23,474 bases of DNA, taken from NCBI RefSeq assembly GCF_000485595.1, contig NW_014577348.1, forward strand, positions 162,237 to 185,710, in the 5' to 3' direction. The position numbers and the translations under genes were made by a program. The notes below the pieces were generated by a model, which worked only from the letters and a program-made list of their open reading frames with translations, was not told the DNA's origin and did not search any database. Each line of letters begins with the position of its first letter. The first letter of the stretch is position 1. Of this stretch, positions 1-9,814 are shown piece by piece. The stretch comes from Priapulus caudatus (Eukaryota; Priapulida; Priapulimorpha; Priapulimorphida; Priapulidae).

Positions 1-2105
1 CTGAGTTTAGCATCAGAACACCTGCCGTCAGGTGAGCGCTGTCGCTCTGCGGCACTTGTTATTGATAGGAATCTATACGATCAACCTGCCCCTGTGAACA
101 TGCCCCAGTTAAATGCTTGGAGAGCTGTTTATAGTAGTGTCAATGGCACAGTGCAGATGTGCCCAATTGTGTGCCAGATAATTGCCACAATCACATTTTA
201 TATTACATGTAGTATAATTTAAACACACTAACTGAAAATATGCATTAAACATACCACATCATTTCCCTTTATATAGTAAATATAGAAACATTTAGAACTG
301 TTAAGGTGAAATTGCAACTATCAATATTATCACAAACATGAGGGGGGGGGAGGGATTTTAAAACAGAAATTTTTATTTGTCTGTTAACCAAATCTGCAAA
401 ACATTACAACTTTAACATTTTATGTTGCACAATTTTGTGAAGAGTAGGGTTCAAAGAACCTCATTCACATAAATGACTGTGCAATTTTCTTTTATGTGTA
501 CCCAATCAGTATTAGAAGTTTTGGTCTAGTATGTATTTGCTATATCTTGTATATAACCCAGTCAGCACAGTGTTGCACATGATAATTCATATTTGCAGGA
601 AACACTTCACCGAGATCAACGATGAAATTTTTAAACGCCTTGAGATTCTAAAAGCAGCATTGTCATCGGAGATGCTAAGGTTGCAGTTATCAGAAAGCAA
701 AGAAAAACTTGTAAGCACTATTTACTAGATAGCATTATATTTACATACAACATAGTTCCGGAACGGTGTGTCTATTTATGTGTTTTTCAAAAAAACAACT
801 TACGCGTCCATCATAAAAAAAGGGAAAAGGGATAGTTAGGGAATTTTTTTTAATCCTAAATGAATTTGTGCTGTTTTAGTTGTTGATCATTGTCTACACC
901 TCTTGGTTGGTTGCTCAGTCGGTCGTCAGGCAGTTAAACAACTTACATACAACCTCTTATCGTTAGCTTAGACCGTCAATAATTTCCTAAATATTTCCAG
1001 TTTCAACCTAGTGAGCAGATTCGTGAGTGTCAGTTAAAGACCGAACTCGAACAGGACCCAGACATTGGACAGCTCGTCCACCAGATGGATACCTGTGAAA
1101 AACTGTTGGACAAACACAAAAAAGGCGAAAGTGAGTGGCTCTTTATGTGAAATATTATTTTAGGCAAGGGTAAATAGGTGGATTTATTTAGCATGCTATT
1201 ACTATTACATAGGTAACAATTTCTATCTATCAACATGACTTTCAAGTGCCATCTTTAATTGTGTAATTAACTAGATTGGCTATTTGTATACAATCCACTA
1301 TTCTGATTTATTCTCCATGAAAAAATATCTGTAGGCATCACAGAAGCTATTGTTTGCCATAGCCAGTACTTGACCACAGGTTGTCACCATATATAGATAA
1401 TGGTAGTGGCATAGTAATGTACTAGTATTTAAAATCAATAGGTGTAGTATACCAAGAACCGATTGCAGTGATACTGCTCTTAATGCACTCCCCATGTAAG
1501 GACTTACAAATAATTGCACAACCTGGTTACTGCATGAATTAATTATTCCTATTATATGCACTTATTAATAATATTTCACAGTTGCCCTACGACCACAACA
1601 AATCGTCAAGCTGGAAGCTGTGGAACATGCAGGCAATCGGTTTCAACAAAAAATCAAGGAAACTTTAGCAAAGTCGCCGCAACCTTCACGGAAAATTTCA
1701 CTAAGGGAAAAGTACAGTGGTGCGAAGCGCTTGTTGCCCGCGGCAACCAAGGGCGGCAGCCACGGAGGTCCTCCCGCATCCTCTGATCTGCTTCCATCAC
1801 GGCAACAAGTATCGAGCAATGACGATGGGCCGTGCCCACCTCCGCCACCGATCGTGGAGCACCCAGGTTTCTCCTGCGATGACGTAAGTGATTTCATCGA
1901 TGACGACGATGACGACGACGACGACGACGACTACGAGATTGTGTATGCGGACGTCGCGTCGACAGGAGGCGGTGGTGTCGTGCTGAGCGAGAGCGACTTC
2001 GCAGACGTCGCAGATGCTCTCCAGGGGCTCACAGATGAGCTGGCACAGGGGGCGCCACAACTCGACACTGAGCTCGCGCTACTTCTTGCTGATCTGGGCG
2101 TTTGA
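1..2105 (+). CDS. 3' part of an unrecognised gene, four exons, acidic C-terminal tail (5' end outside window)
   Basis: I infer exons 1-31, 599-710, 1001-1130 and 1582-2105. All three introns are GT-AG (donors GTGAGC, GTAAGC, GTGAGT; acceptors TTGCAG, TTCCAG, TCACAG) and the phases agree: 2, 0, 1. The joined frame stays open to a TGA at 2103-2105, giving about 264 residues of the C-terminal part. The first 110 residues are charged and look helical, for example EIFKRLEILKAALSSEMLRL, then a second helical piece with DIGQLVHQMDTCEKLLDKH. A basic linker follows (SRKISLREKYSGAKRLL), then a run of about eleven Asp ending in YEIVYADV, and a final leucine-rich helix (ELALLLADLGV). No signal peptide or membrane segment is visible, so I infer an intracellular protein, possibly a coiled-coil or adaptor type. 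I do not recognise the family. The last exon is GC-richer than the introns around it. The Asp run is encoded by GAC/GAT repeats and could vary in length. The existence of the gene is well supported; the function is unknown. Confidence 0.72.
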
Positions 2106-2239
2106 CGAAATTCGCCAGGGGTAGGGTTCCCTTTTTTTGATAGTACCATACGATTTTCTGCAGTTGCGAGCAGGCGTGTCTATACTTCGGTTAGTTTAAA
2201 GAGACACAATCTGACGTTTATGTGCTGTCAGCCTAACTA

Positions 2240-2245
2240 AATAAA
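2240..2245 (+). terminator. Candidate polyadenylation signal AATAAA
   Basis: A canonical AATAAA lies 135 bases after the stop codon at 2105, in an AT-rich stretch on the same strand. It is the first such hexamer after the stop, so it is a reasonable 3' end for the upstream gene. Confidence 0.5.
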
Positions 2246-2758
2246 CAACCATTATGACTGCCGTTCAATCGGGACATGGAAAACCTGAAACGACATGACT
2301 TAAATAATTGAAACCGAAATGCTAGTAGCATGTTATACCATGTGTTTGCATTGTCTGAAAATGCAACGTCAGTCTATTTCTGATTTCAGTCAGACCAAGC
2401 TGGCACACTGGTGTCAAATTATGTAGTTTTCAATCACTTTGTCTAATATAATAGCGTATAACTCCTAAAAATAGTGACCAATAGCACCCAGTTACTTGGA
2501 GCAAACTGGAATTTTATTGATTCATTTGTGCTATTACATAGGTTATGCTAGCTGTTGCGATGTTTAGAAACTGGGCCAACTGTAAGGTTTTGCATAGCAG
2601 GAGTTTGACACGGTTTTTTGATAATTGGCTATTTCTTGGTGCAAATGTACTCTTTACAGCACCTTTTAGACTGGGAGTGACACAGCACCTAAATGCCAGT
2701 TCGTGCCCCTTTATGGTGCTATTTGAAACTGGGAATGTGCGTATGCTGTCTTTCCGAT
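2246..2758. other. Intergenic stretch, nothing recognised
   Basis: AT-rich sequence between the poly(A) signal of the first gene and the start of a hAT-like element. Open frames on both strands between 2514 and 2758 have no recognisable similarity, and I see no repeats or RNA gene. Confidence 0.5.
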
Positions 2759-2795
2759 CAGGCGCTGAGGAACGATTTTTGAAGTGGGGGTGCTC

Positions 2796-3110
2796 AATTT
2801 GTTGTTCGCCCATGTGTAATGCGAATAGATACTTGAATGTTTCCATCTGCGCTTGAACGCCGATTATTCTCGCCTTTGTTTCTGTGTCTAAACGTTCACT
2901 TGAACACACGTCCCACTCAAGAAGAAGGGCTTCATAGTTTAGGATTATACGACCTCCTTGGACTGTCCACTGTGTTGGACATAGCACCTTAATACCTGCT
3001 GTATCCAAATCTATGTCATATTTGATTTTTCCAAAGATGGCTTCGCGTTTAGGGGAATTTGCATAAATACTGAATGCTGAAATACATAAATACTGAAATG
3101 CAACTTGCGG
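2796..3110 (-). pseudogene. Fragment of a hAT-type (ZMYM1/DUF4371-like) transposase
   Basis: Reading the minus strand from about 3110 down, the frame gives NSPKREAIFGKIKYD, then GIKVLCPTQWTV, NYEALLLEWDV and ARIIGVQAQMETF, ending near HMGEQQIEH. This order (SPKRxAIF, then LCPTRWTVR, NYxxLLxLWD, KARIxGVxxQMxTFxFxFG, GExxLxHTDNLS) is the signature I know from hAT-derived proteins of the DUF4371/ZMYM1-like group, within the catalytic-core region. Only about 105 residues of a protein normally 600 or more residues long are present. The canonical PTRW is PTQW here, and similarity stops at the left terminal-repeat zone. No N-terminal zinc finger or C-terminal dimerisation domain is visible nearby, so it is a dead fragment. 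The frame stays open past 2790, but that part no longer resembles the family. Confidence 0.65.
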
Positions 3111-3390
3111 AAGATCCAGTAGAATGTTTATTATGGCTTAACGTATATGGCCATCACCACCATCTTTACTTAGTTACTTCAAGCCCGAACTTCAAGCCCG
3201 AATTTTAGATTAAATTTTTTCTTTTACTTCAAAACAACACCAGACAGAGAGTGAAAATATTCACTTGGTTAATGGAGAGTAAACTTCTTTTCTTTCTTTT
3301 TTATTCAATGATTTTGTTGACTATACTGTCCACTCTACACAGTTAACAGAACAATCTGGTCGCTATCCCAAAAATCCCCGATATTGGGTC

Positions 3391-3453
3391 CCTTCTTCTC
3401 TCGCCTCTCTTTTCTCTCTCCTCTCTCTTTTCTCTCTCCTCGCTCTCTCTCGC
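3391..3453. repeat. CT-rich microsatellite
   Basis: An imperfect (CT)n/(TCTCC)n tract inside the hAT-like element region. Confidence 0.8.
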
Positions 3454-3602
3454 ATTTAATTTTATGTGGCGTGAAACAAGTGGGGGTGCTCGAGCCCCCT
3501 TAGCCCCCCCCCCCGTTCCGTGGGCCTGCAGGTTATTTTCATCTCTATACCCTACAATACTTTAGAATACTTCCTGGTGATTTATGTTGATTCTTTGTTT
3601 AG

Positions 3603-4316
3603 TAAAATATGTCGGTGAATGATGTCAGTGCAGCGTGGATTCTTGTAATCATGAAGAGTGGATTAATGATCTTTCTATGTTTGCACGGTAAGTAATGAGA
3701 AAGTATTATTCCGAACGTTTACCGGCACCTAGATGTCTTTTTGGTTAGTAACATGTTATCTCTTTCCCTTTCTAAGAGATGTAGAAGGATCTCAATAATG
3801 TGATGAACACTTCTCCTAGCGGTCCATTATCTGTTTTGGCTGCGTGCGTACAGCAGTGTGTGACAGAACCATCGTAAAACGACAATTTACTTGTTCGGTT
3901 TAACGTTTTTCTACTTGGCTGCCCAGCGAGCTTAACTAAGTGAACTTTGTTACGTCGGATGGTGATTGCTAATATATATATATATATATATATGTGGCAT
4001 TATCTTTGCTTATTTTTTATTGGTTTATATAGGGATTGAATCTTTGGTTCTTCCAACATTTCTAAGAGGAATCGGCGTGCATGAGATAAAAGCACTGCCT
4101 TTTAGTAAGCTTCAACCTAGCTATATGTATTTGCAAAATTTTCTTTGTTTTGCTTGCTGTAATAGTACCGATGCAGCATGCAAACGAGCAGTAAACAATG
4201 TGAAGGATTATATTTACTCCTATTGCAAACCAATATGCGTATTATCGAGAGTATATCAATCCTATGGTTTATGTGCTCTCGACATTATATCGAGAGCTAA
4301 TATTAGGTATTATTAG
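3603..4316 (+). CDS. Candidate two-exon gene: small cysteine-containing secreted or signal-anchored protein
   Basis: Exon 1 coding runs from ATG 3609 to 3687, followed by a near-consensus donor (ACG/GTAAGTA). Exon 2 runs from 4033 after the acceptor TTTATATAG to a TAG at 4314-4316. One base left over from exon 1 and two from exon 2 form a Gly codon, so the frame continues. A good acceptor (TTCTTTGTTTAG, ending 3602) precedes the start, so a 5' untranslated exon may lie upstream. The product is 120 residues, or 106 from the in-frame ATG at 3651, which would give a cleaner signal peptide (MKSGLMIFLCLHG). The mature part has seven cysteines: four in CFACCNSTDAAC and the residue just before it, then YCKPICV and GLC, plus an NST sequon. 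I do not recognise the family. No close canonical AATAAA follows. It could be a chance pairing of open frames. Confidence 0.4.
3688..4032 (+). other. Predicted 345-bp intron with a (TA)n tract
   Basis: This is the GT-AG intron implied by the two-exon model. It contains an (AT)n microsatellite at 3971-3993 and a T-rich run (TTATTTTTTATTGG) before the acceptor. Confidence 0.4.
4275..4297. repeat. Perfect 8-bp inverted repeat with 7-nt loop
   Basis: GCTCTCGA (4275-4282) and TCGAGAGC (4290-4297) are exact reverse complements. It lies near the 3' end of the candidate second exon. Its meaning is unknown. Confidence 0.6.
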
Positions 4317-4972
4317 CTCTTGATTATATACTACTACCAGAGCACGTATATCAATGTACTACCAATGTATGGCGCCTGGCTAGCGCCACATATGCTTTCA
4401 TTATTATTTACGCAGCTCTACCCTACACCACCAGCACAGGTTCTTTACGCAAAAATGTTGTAAACTAAGTTGACTGTGTCATGGTTATATGGGGCGTGAA
4501 TATGTAAAAACATAGTTGAAAAGTAATAACTGGCAACGTTATATTTTTCTTAAAAGTTCTTATGCCCGGTACACGTGTGTAAAGTAGTTTAAAATACACG
4601 AAGAACCCCAGTTCATTGTCACAGAGTATGTTTATACCACAGGGAACGATAAAAATAATATATAATACAGCAGTTAACCATAGGAAGTGGTTAAAACCAT
4701 ATAGCAAAATTTTCATATTATATATATTTAAAAAAATATTACTATTTATAGTGATATAATAATTTCAGTCGACTTGCTATGACAGGTAGCGTATTATGTC
4801 TAATCGTGCTAAAAATGCGTTGACTGAAACTGAACGTAATCTCTGTAATTAGGAAGCAAAATAGTTCGCAAAATGGCGCGTTCTGTTTCCTTCCTCCTGG
4901 TCTTCCAGTAGTGTAATTTTCCAAGGAATGTAAAACTACAATGGTAATTTTTCTTCCAAAGATCGACGACAA
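4317..4972. other. AT-rich intergenic stretch
   Basis: No supported gene. It contains TGGCGCC...GCGCCACATA around 4373-4393, which resembles a motif pair seen again near 13.2-13.4 kb (separate finding). Minus-strand open frames here are short and show no domain. Confidence 0.5.
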
Positions 4973-5202
4973 CAGGTGCGGATCCAGGGCTGAAGCTAGA
5001 CAGTATTTTTCCAGATTTTAAGGGCACACCACCCCATAGTGGGCGCCGTTAGGCGCGGAAGCACATGGCGGGTGGTCTGGGGGGCCTCCCCCAGGAAATT
5101 TTTCTGTTTAATTTTGCCTGCACTTTGCATACCAGCAATTAATGCATAATGATTCAAGCACTTCCCTTCTTTTTCAGATATTAAAGCTAGTTTTGTTACC
5201 AT
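4973..5202. mobile_element. Truncated hAT-type non-autonomous element
   Basis: It starts with CAGGTGCGGATCCAGGG, a terminal sequence pattern common at the ends of animal hAT-type elements. Inside are two hairpins: GCGCC-GTTA-GGCGC (5043-5056) and CTGGGGG...CCCCCAG (5077-5094), followed by an AAATTTTT tract. I recall this arrangement from many dispersed invertebrate DNA-transposon copies. The opposite terminal repeat is not found downstream, so the copy is truncated and its right limit is approximate. Confidence 0.45.
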
Positions 5203-6053
5203 TTAAAATTTTGATTTCGTTTTATAATTTTCCGTTCGTTCCCACGCTCAATGAACTTGAGCATATAATGCCTAGTGATTGAAGTATGTAAAGACTGGAT
5301 GAAATTTATTCCTGCATGAAAACTATTGTGATACACGTATGATTAATAATAAAATACGTTATAAATAACACTCGGCTTCACGTTTAACTTTCTGCCACAA
5401 TCTTTTAAGTATTGATAGACGTCATTTCTTACGCGTGTGCATGCGCGTTCGTGCGTGTGTGCGTGCGCGTGTGCATGTGGTCGGGGGCATTTGTGTACAT
5501 AATTGTAAACTGTGTCGTTGAATTTCGGTTGAAATTTTACACGAATTTTAATGTCATCATCTTGGTCATAGCGACGTTATTATAGCGTCGTGTTAGCGTT
5601 GTGTCGTTATAGCTGTAATATACCTGTCGAGTCAAAGTTATCGCCGAAGCTAGTATAGTAGGCTATATCTAATCGGATCTCTCGTACAATAATCTTGAGT
5701 GGCGCAAAATATCCAGTGTACATTGAATGTAATCTGTTTCAGCAACTGAAACCATGTCGGCTTATTTGGGTTTGTTTTCCTGTGCGACTTTAGTTCGAAG
5801 TTATCTATAGTTGAACCCTGCGCTCGCACTGAATATACAAATAAGTCTTGTGTAAGTGAACGTTGGACCTGCGGACCGGATGGTACATATAACTAATGCT
5901 GCATAAATCGCGTGGTTATAAGTGGAAGGCCCGCCCGGCCCGCCCTGGGCGAGACTGTCAGCAGTATATAGCACAACATCCTGGTGTAGCTCTCTCTCAA
6001 ATGACGCATTCTGCTGTTGCTTTGCTGTGGGCTGGTCAATATAGAATGACCCC
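5203..6053. other. Intergenic stretch with a GT/GC-rich microsatellite
   Basis: No supported gene. An interrupted (GT)n/(GC)n tract occupies about 5431-5480. The rest is AT-rich and unremarkable. Confidence 0.5.
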
Positions 6054-6075
6054 CGCGCGCGCTCGTGTGTGTTTG

Positions 6076-6107
<32 letters not shown>

Positions 6108-6139
6108 TGTGTGACTGTGTGTGGCGTGCCTGCGTGCTA

Positions 6140-6170
<31 letters not shown>

Positions 6171-6178
6171 TGTGTGTA
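6054..6178. repeat. (TG)n / (TGCG)n compound microsatellite
   Basis: Blocks of GTGT then repeated TGCG units, interrupted around 6110-6145. His/Thr-rich and Cys/Val-rich open frames over it are consequences of the repeat. Confidence 0.9.
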
Positions 6179-6431
6179 CGGTGGCCCATATGAACAAACC
6201 GGTAGTGTGTGTTTGTTGTGGCGCGCGCGTCAGTGCATGCTGTGCGTGGCGTATGTGGGCATGATAGGCTAAAGCTGGGTTCATTACACTGCCAACTTTG
6301 AGTTGGCGAAGAAGAGGTATAACACAGCAAGGAAAGATTCGCTTTGCAGGCCGCGACGACGTGGTTCTACTATTGCACCTACAACTCAACTTTATCTTTT
6401 CAACGCTCTGCTTTATTTGCAAATGTTCGTG
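6179..6431. other. Unannotated stretch
   Basis: Moderate-GC sequence between the microsatellite and a hAT-type MITE. I see nothing that supports a gene. Confidence 0.4.
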
Positions 6432-6439
6432 GTCACCAT
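6432..6439. repeat. Left target-site duplication GTCACCAT of the hAT MITE
   Basis: Identical to 6674-6681 on the other side of the element. Confidence 0.88.
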
Positions 6440-6673
6440 CATGGGCGTAGCTACGGGGGGCCTGGGGGGGGCACGCTGCCCCCCCACAAATTTTCTGTGC
6501 CCCCCCCCCCAGGTGCCCCCCACTGAAAATTCACTGTTTGATAAAAAAAATTGAATTAAGAATGCTGCGTTAGAACAGTATAATACAAAGAAAAGTTATA
6601 TATATTGTGCCCCCCACGAAAATGTAAGGCCCCCCCAGTGCCCCCCGCTGAAAAAATCCTAGCTACGCCACTG
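6440..6673. mobile_element. hAT-type MITE with 8-bp target-site duplication
   Basis: A 234-bp element. The left end is CATGGGCGTAGCTA and the right end reads CAGTGGCGTAGCTA on the other strand, so 12 of 14 terminal positions match as an inverted repeat. The flanks GTCACCAT at 6432-6439 and 6674-6681 are identical. The 8-bp duplication and the CA...TG ends are typical of the hAT superfamily. The interior is runs of C and G with no coding capacity, so it is non-autonomous. Confidence 0.88.
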
Positions 6674-6681
6674 GTCACCAT
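6674..6681. repeat. Right target-site duplication GTCACCAT of the hAT MITE
   Basis: Identical to 6432-6439. Confidence 0.88.
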
Positions 6682-7104
6682 CCATGCATAACATTCCACT
6701 TCATACAGTTATCCGTATAAAAGCTTTGCTCATTGGAACCCTTTTCGTTTTGTTCTTGTTTCTGCCGTTTATTCACCCGTATACTGACTTACATGTATCA
6801 TATATCGATACATGGATGTATATGTGTCTCCCTTACTGAATGTATCTGCGCGAATCCGCAAATTATTAAAATAGTGCCCCCGCACTATTAAAGTCTTTGC
6901 ATCATTATTTGTCCTATGGTAAAATACGTATTTACGTATTTGATAGCAAGAGCCCTATTTTGTTACTGCCCTAATCTTAAATCAACACGATTTTCTTCGT
7001 TATTCATTCGGTAATCAATTTCAAATATTCCCCCACTGACTGACACATCGGCTTCAACAAAAAAGAGAAAATGGAAGCAGTAGTTCGACATTACAATAAC
7101 CTGC
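6682..7104. other. AT-rich intergenic stretch
   Basis: No supported gene or repeat. It contains ATCGGCTTCAA at 7047-7057, whose reverse complement occurs at 10420-10430 on the far side of the fold-back element. Confidence 0.5.
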
Positions 7105-7115
7105 CTGCCGGTTCG
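7105..7115. repeat. Left target-site duplication of the fold-back element
   Basis: CTGCCGGTTCG directly abuts the first base of the inverted repeat and is identical to 10352-10362, which abuts the last base. If the terminal G/C is counted as part of the element, the duplication is 9 bp (TGCCGGTTC). Confidence 0.85.
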
Positions 7116-7584
7116 CGTCTATTTTTTCCGTACCGGCAAATGCGCAAACGTCCTACACGGGTTCTCTGATTGGCTGCTTTGATTTCTGTTGACGCAACAA
7201 ACCTTCAAACAAGAGAACAAACGCCGTTTGTAAATATTTGTTTTAGTTCATCATCACAGTAGATAAGTAAGTTTTCTGATGTATTTCTTTATGAAAAACA
7301 CACATTTTACTCATTAATATAAAATATAATATCACTATAATTACAATTCTGTGTGTATATGTGTTATTTTCATCTTATCTCAAGTTATGAGAGGGTTTGG
7401 GCTCTCGTAACACTTACTACATACGTACGTATGCGTACTCGGCCTATAGCAGCTGAAGGGGTCGTTGTCGTATCAGGTACTACAGATATGTACCCGAGGT
7501 ACGTATATGTATACACAAGTGTAACCAGACCTGTATCTTCTCAGCATATATGATTCTGTGTTTACATAAACGTACCTGCCCCTG
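7116..7584. repeat. Left terminal inverted repeat, unique part
   Basis: Reverse complement of 9815-10351 with high identity. The shared block around the palindromic ACATACGTACGTATG and GGGTTTGGGCTCTCGTAAC is almost unchanged, so both arms yield the same 40-residue open reading (RVWALVTLTTYVRMRTRP...), which is a by-product rather than a protein. Confidence 0.88.
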
Positions 7585-9024
7585 AGATGGAGATCGAATG
7601 AAGACGGTCATGGAGGAGGAGTAAGGGCAGAAGGAAGCAGGAGGAGGAGGAGAAGGAGGAGGGGAGAATGAGGAGAAGGCGATGGAGTAGGGGGGAGGAG
7701 GGGGACGGAGGAGGAGTAGTGGAGGAGGAGGGGGCAGGAGGAGGGGAGGAGGAGGAGGGGAGGAGGAGGAGGAGAGTAAGGTGATGGAGTAGGGGAGGAG
7801 GAGGAGGGGGAAGGAGGACGGTGATGGGATAGGGGAGGAGGAGGAAGAGGACAGAGCGGGAGGAGGGGGAGGAGGAGAAGCGGGGAGCGTGATGGAGAAT
7901 CGCAATGAAGTAGGTCATAGAGGAGAGGGGGCAGGAGGAGGAGGAGGGAGGAGGAGGATGAGAAAAGGTGATGGAGGGAGGAGGAAGAGAGAAAGATAGG
8001 GGAGGAGGAGGAGGGGAGGAGGAGAAGGAGCGGGAGGAGGAGGAGGGGAGGAGGAGGAGCGGAAGTAGGAGGAGGAGGATGAGGGGAGAAGGTGCTGGAG
8101 AAGGGAGGAGGAGAAGGAAGAGGAGGAGAGAAGGTGATGGAGGAGGAATAGGTCGCAGGAGGAGGAGGATGAGGAGGAGGAGGAGAAGGAGGAGGACGAG
8201 GAGGAGGAGGAGGGAAGAAGGTGATGGAGTAGAGGGAGGAGGAGGAGGGGTGGAGGAGGAGGAGTGGAGGAGGGGGAGGTGGAGGAGGAGGGGAGGAGGA
8301 GGAGAGAATGTGATGGAGTAGGGGGAGGAGGAGGAGGAGGGAGAGAGGAGGAGGAGAGGAGGAGGAGGCAGGAGAGAAGGTGAGGAGGAGGAGGGTGGAG
8401 GAGGAAGAGGAGGAGGAGGAGGGGATGGAATAGGGGGAGGAGGAGGAGGAAGGAGGAAGACGAGGAGGAGGAGGAGATGTGAAGCGGAGGAGGGGAAGGA
8501 GCGAAAGAGCGGATGAACGGTGATGGAGATCGAGATGAAAGAAGGTCATAGAGGGAGCGAGGAGGGGCAGGAGGAGAGGAGGAAGAGAGAGGAGAGGAGA
8601 GAAGGGTGGATGGCGATACGGGGAGGGAGCGAGGTGGGTGAGAGGAGAGGAGAAGACAGGAGGCAGGAGGAGGAGCAGAAGCGTGATGAGAGTCGTAGGG
8701 GAGGAGGAGGCAGAGGGTGGGACAGGAGGAAGAGGAGGCAGGAGGAGGCGGAGGAATAGTAGGGGAGGAGGAGGCAGGAAAGCGAGGAAGACGAGGGAGG
8801 CAGGAGGAGCGAAGGGGGCAGGGGAGGGAAGGAGGAAGAGCAGAGAAGGTGATGGAGATCGAATGAAGAAGGTCATAGAGGAGGAGGAGGGGCAGGAGGA
8901 GGAGGAGGAAGAGAGGAGGAGGAGAGAAGGTGATGGAGTAGGGGAGAGGAGGTGGGGAGGAGGAGGAGGAGGAGAAGAAGGAGGAGGAGGGGAGAAGGTG
9001 ATGGAGGTGGAGCAGGAGGTAGGA
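7585..9024. repeat. GGA-rich subterminal repeat array, left arm
   Basis: About 1.4 kb of purine-rich plus strand, mainly (GGA)n with GGTGATGGAGTAGGGG units. A distinctive insert GATGGAGATCGAATGAAG followed by a GGTCAT(A/G)GAGG motif recurs at about 7585, 7891, 8522 and 8851, so there is a higher-order period near 300-330 bp (631 bp, about two periods, between the second and third). Confidence 0.85.
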
Positions 9025-9814
9025 TCACCTCTCACCTCTTGCTCATCTATCACTGTCTCCCCTCCTCCTCCTCCTCCTCCTCCTCCTCCTGCCCCTACTC
9101 CTCCTCCATCACCTTCTCCCCTCTCCTCCCTCCTCCTCCTCCTCCTCCTCTTCCTCCTCCTCTTCCCCCTACTCCAACACCGTCTCCCCTCCTCCTCCTC
9201 CTCCTCCTCCCCCTACTCCAACACCGTCTCCCCTCCTCCTACTCCTCCTCCTCCTCCTCCACCTACTCCAACCCCTTCTCCCCTCCTCCTCCTCCTGCCT
9301 CCTACTCCTCCTCCATCACTTTATCCCCTTCTCCTCCTTCTCCTCCTCCCTCCTCCATCACCTTCTCCCCTCCTCCTCCTCCTTCCCTCCTCCTCCTCCC
9401 CCTACTCCATCACCTTCTCTCCTCCTCCTCCTCCTCCTCCTGCCCCCTCCTCCTCCTCTATGACCTTCTTCATTCGATCTCCATTAACTTCTCCGCTCCT
9501 CCTCCTCCCCCGCCTCCCCTCCTCCTCCTCTTCCTCCTCCCCACCTCCTCCTCCCCCTACACCATCCTCTCCTCCTCCTCCCCCTACTCCTCCCCCTACT
9601 CCTCCTCCTCCTCCTCTTCCTTCTCCCCTCCTCATCACCCTACTCCACATCATCTTCTCTCCTCCCTCCTCCCCTCTTCCTCCACCTTCTCCTCCTCCAC
9701 TCCTCCTCCTCCTCCCCTCCTCCTCCCCCTACTCCATCGCCTTCTTCCCTCCTCCTCCTCCTCCTCCTCCTGCCCCCTACTCCTCCTCCATGACCGTCTT
9801 CATTCGATCTCCAT
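9025..9814. repeat. TCC-rich subterminal repeat array, right arm
   Basis: Mirror partner of the left array, about 0.79 kb of (TCC)n with two copies of the distinctive insert in reverse complement (9457-9484 and 9788-9814), again 330 bp apart. It is shorter than the left array, so the arms have lost or gained repeat units independently. Confidence 0.85.

Larger units (their letters stand above)
2759..3528 (-). mobile_element. Decayed hAT-like element with partial terminal inverted repeats
   Basis: The left end on the plus strand begins CAGGCGCTGAGGAACG. The right end read on the minus strand begins CAGGCCCACGGAACG, so the two share CAGGC-C and GGAACG in the same order, like diverged terminal inverted repeats starting with CA. 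Just inside both ends is a G/C-run zone, and the 14-mer AAGTGGGGGTGCTC occurs exactly at 2782-2795 and again at 3478-3491. Between the ends lies a transposase fragment on the minus strand (separate entry). I find no matching 8-bp target duplication (TTTCCGAT on the left against CAGGTTAT on the right), so the ends could belong to two separate remnants. Confidence 0.4.

Noticed and set aside
2514-2856. Open frames on both strands beyond the transposase similarity
   Set aside because: No recognisable similarity. The minus frame loses transposase resemblance after GEQQIEH near 2790.
5893-6422. His/Thr-rich or Cys/Val-rich open frames around 6.1 kb
   Set aside because: They are driven by the TGCG/TG microsatellite and have no splice or domain support.
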